Origin: Streptomyces sp. NRRL WC-3605
GTDB taxonomy: Bacteria; Actinomycetota; Actinomycetes; Streptomycetales; Streptomycetaceae
Length of the DNA: 64,000 nt
Direction: 5' to 3'
NCBI RefSeq assembly: GCF_001509795.1
Contig: NZ_LLZN01000045.1
Span: forward strand, 62,001 to 126,000
Below the pieces are notes generated by a model that saw only the letters and a list, made by a program, of their open reading frames with translations, searched no databases and had not been told where the DNA came from. The translations under genes and the position numbers were made by a program. Below, piece after piece: positions 62,103 to 64,000 of this stretch (position 1 is its first letter; each line of letters opens with the position of its first letter).

Positions 62103-63215
62103 ATGTCCGACCAGACCCCGGCACCCGACACCCAGCCGCTCCTGCGTCCCGTCCGGCTCGGCGCGCTCGAACTGCCCAACCGGGTCGTCATGGCGCCCAT
62201 GACGCGCGCCCGCGCCACCAACGCCGGACTCACCCCCACCGAGCTGCACTCCACGTACTACGCGCAGCGGGCCGGCGCCGGCCTGATCATCAGCGAGGGG
62301 ACCTGGGTCAACCCGGAGGCGATCGGCTACATCCACGTCCCCGGCATCTACACCGACGAACAGACCGCCGGCTGGGCCGAGGTCACCGAGTCCGTGCACG
62401 CGGCGGGAGGCAGGATCGTCTCCCAGATCGGGCATCTGGGTGCCGTCTCGCACCCGGACCACCAGGGCGGCCGCCTTCCCGTCGGCCCGTCGGCGGTCGA
62501 CCCGCAGGAGACGTCCTTCACCACCGCCGGCCCCAAGGCCACCGTCACGCCGCGCGCCCTGAGCGGCGCGGAGATCGCGGACACCGTACGCGACTACCGG
62601 CAGGCCGCCGCCAACGCCCTGCGCGCCGGGTTCGACGGCCTGGAGATCCACGCACAGGGCTCCCACCTCATCGCCCAGTTCCTCAACCCCCGACTCAACC
62701 GGCGCACCGACGCGTACGGCGGCACCAGCGAGAAGCGCGCCCAGCTCCTCCTCGACATCGTGGAGGCCGTCAGCGACGTGTGGGGCGGCGAACGCGTCGG
62801 CGTCAAGCTCTCCCCGTACTGGAACGCCGGGCCCGCCTTTCCCGCGGACGCCGAGACCCTGGCCGACTACGACCAGCTGCTGAAGCGCCTCGGCGACAGC
62901 GACCTGGCCTATCTCCACCTCGTCGGCCCGGCGCCGGGCGCGCACACGGACGACACGTTCACCGCGTTCTCCCGCTTCCGCAGCCAGTACCGCGGCGCCG
63001 TCGTCGCCAACCTCGGCTTCACGCAGGCGACGGCGAACGAGCTGCTCGAACGGCGGTTGGCGGACGCGGTCTCCTTCGGCGCGCCCTTCATCGCCAACCC
63101 GGACCTCGTCGACCGCTTCGCCCACGGCCACCCGCTGGCCGACGGCGACCGCGACACGTATTACGCCGGTGGAGTGGAGGGCTACACGGACTACCCCACG
63201 GTGGCCGGCTCCTGA
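62103..63215 (+). CDS. Old Yellow Enzyme-family alkene reductase
   Basis: A 370-residue FMN barrel enzyme with family marks L-P-N-R-V-V-M-A-P-M-T-R, G-L-I-I-S-E-G-T, the substrate-binding block E-I-H and N-R-R-T-D-A-Y-G-G-T. Two normal positions differ: Q-I-G-H-L-G in place of Q-L-W-H-x-G, and H-A-Q-G-S-H in place of H-x-x-N/H-G-Y, so the usual His-Asn/His pair is changed. It reduces activated C=C bonds with NAD(P)H. It is third in the TetR-controlled reductase unit, 75 bp behind the F420-reductase-like gene. Confidence 0.85.
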   Translation: MSDQTPAPDTQPLLRPVRLGALELPNRVVMAPMTRARATNAGLTPTELHSTYYAQRAGAGLIISEGTWVNPEAIGYIHVPGIYTDEQTAGWAEVTESVHAAGGRIVSQIGHLGAVSHPDHQGGRLPVGPSAVDPQETSFTTAGPKATVTPRALSGAEIADTVRDYRQAAANALRAGFDGLEIHAQGSHLIAQFLNPRLNRRTDAYGGTSEKRAQLLLDIVEAVSDVWGGERVGVKLSPYWNAGPAFPADAETLADYDQLLKRLGDSDLAYLHLVGPAPGAHTDDTFTAFSRFRSQYRGAVVANLGFTQATANELLERRLADAVSFGAPFIANPDLVDRFAHGHPLADGDRDTYYAGGVEGYTDYPTVAGS

Positions 63216-63342
63216 GGGCTCGCCCATTCGGGTGAGGGGACATGGAAGGCGGGATCCGAGGCAATGAAGTCGGCGTTCTGGGCACCCGCCTTCCATGGCG
63301 TGACGCGAGGCCGTGACGACGGGACAGAGGAGTGGCGTGCGG

Positions 63343-63744
63343 ATGAGCAACCTCACGGGATGGGAACAGGCCCTGGAGCGGGTCGGCGGGCGGCTGTGGG
63401 AGCGATGGTTCCCCAAGGAGCCGGTCGAGCTGGTGGCCGCGCTGCGGCGCGAGTGCGACCGTCAGGCGGTCGTCTGCAGCGAGAACCGGGTCGTGGTGCC
63501 GAACGCCTACGACGTGGAGCTCGCCGAGCACGTCCACGCCGAACTCGTCGGCCAGGGCGCCCGGGTGGGGCAGGTCCTCACCGACAAGCTGGCGCAGTAC
63601 GGCGCACGGCGCGGCTACGAGTGGGCCGGGCCTCTTGCCGTGCACGTGACCACGTCCCGTGACGTCCCGAACGACCGGTACCGGGTGACGAGCAAGGCGA
63701 TGGCGCACGTCAGCGCCGTCGGCTTCCCCTCCGTCAGCGGCTGA
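63343..63744 (+). CDS. Stand-alone DUF3662 (FhaA N-terminal domain) protein
   Basis: A 133-residue protein matching the N-terminal domain of FhaA: E-Q-A-L-E-R-V-G-G-R-L-W-E-R-W-F, V-E-L-V-A-A-L-R-R-E, N-R-V-V-V-P-N-A-Y-D-V-E-L and Y-R-V-T-S-K. FhaA proteins carry this domain before a phosphothreonine-binding FHA domain near Ser/Thr kinase genes. Here the FHA part is missing and no kinase is near. Start ATG 63343, or GTG 63337 with a better-spaced GAGGAG. Confidence 0.78.
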   Translation: MSNLTGWEQALERVGGRLWERWFPKEPVELVAALRRECDRQAVVCSENRVVVPNAYDVELAEHVHAELVGQGARVGQVLTDKLAQYGARRGYEWAGPLAVHVTTSRDVPNDRYRVTSKAMAHVSAVGFPSVSG

Positions 63745-63752
63745 CGCGTTCC

Positions 63753-64000
63753 TCAGTCCGTCGCCTCCTGCCAGGCTCCGGGACTGCGGTGGTGGTTCCG
63801 GTGGCCCGCGGCCAGCACCTGGCGCAGACGGGCGAGGTGCGGGGTCCCCGGTAGGAGGTCCAGCCGGTCGAGGAGTTCCAGCGCCGCGGCCGGTTCCAGG
63901 TCGCCGTAGACGTCGTGGAAGCCGGCCCGCAGACCTCGGAAGAGAGCCATGTGCAGGGCGGGAAGCCGCGCGGCGACCTCGTACGCCCTCTCCTTCACCG
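63753..64000 (-). CDS. Gene entering from the right edge (C-terminal part)
   Basis: A minus-strand frame of at least 81 codons reads K-E-R-A-Y-E-V-A-A-R-L-P-A-L-H-M-A and ends S-P-G-A-W-Q-E-A-T-D. GTG at 63998 could be a start, but the frame stays open to the window edge, so the gene may be longer. The family is not recognised. It converges on the DUF3662 gene with an 8-bp gap. Confidence 0.55.
   Translation of the reverse strand, partial: VKERAYEVAARLPALHMALFRGLRAGFHDVYGDLEPAAALELLDRLDLLPGTPHLARLRQVLAAGHRNHHRSPGAWQEATD

Overview
The window looks like a stretch of Streptomyces chromosome, or that of a close actinomycete. It has very high G+C with third codon positions almost always G or C, polypurine ribosome binding sites, many divergent regulator/enzyme pairs, and typical families: a bxl-type xylobiose operon, a LAL-type LuxR regulator, a SpoIIE-type phosphatase, an ECF41 sigma factor and a GAF/PucR-like regulator. 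No rRNA, tRNA, CRISPR array, phage module or polyketide/NRPS cluster was seen.

Layout. 1-240: the tail of an upstream gene, seven tandem 21-22 bp repeats and a strong terminator. 239-7170: a xylobiose-type sugar operon (binding lipoprotein, two permeases, GH3 glycosidase) with a divergent LacI regulator and two matching operator-like motifs. 7223-16364: a 198-codon gene of unknown function cut in two by an 8.5-kb segment. That segment is bounded by inverted ends of one IS5-type element and carries a secreted hydrolase, a serine hydrolase, a Dps protein, a chloroperoxidase-like hydrolase and a large LuxR regulator; it reads as a composite transposon. 16618-19365: two hydrolases under a TetR regulator with a perfectly duplicated palindromic operator. 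19548-24955: a PP2C phosphatase, a frameshifted glyoxalase-like gene, a repeat protein, and a VOC/MarR pair.

25030-28982: a RibD-like reductase, a quinone oxidoreductase, and a short threonyl-tRNA synthetase without N-terminal domains, preceded by what looks like a complete transcription attenuator (leader peptide with Thr-Thr-Thr, terminator and alternative pairing). 28999-35586: a GAF/PucR-like regulator divergent from an MFS transporter, an acyl-CoA ligase and a secreted tannase/feruloyl-esterase-like enzyme, suggesting use of aromatic esters. 35646-44502: DinB, DUF3291, GNAT, an orphan ModA, two TetR-controlled units (MFS exporter; NmrA-like reductase) and an amino-acid permease.

44625-53293: MurP and MurQ (N-acetylmuramic acid uptake and ether cleavage, releasing D-lactate), a large FAD/Fe-S D-lactate-dehydrogenase-like protein, and an RpiR/MurR-type regulator. 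Both promoters carry two copies of a TGAAA-N5-TTTCA site 30-31 bp apart, tying the genes into one regulon. An ECF41 sigma factor with its SDR partner and a matching promoter lies inside this region. 53388-57515: a two-component system in tandem with a D,D-carboxypeptidase and an exo/endonuclease-phosphatase family protein. 57788-63215: redox enzymes (TetX-like monooxygenase, quinone oxidoreductase, F420-reductase-like protein, Old Yellow Enzyme) with a TetR regulator. The window ends with a DUF3662 protein and the edge of another gene.
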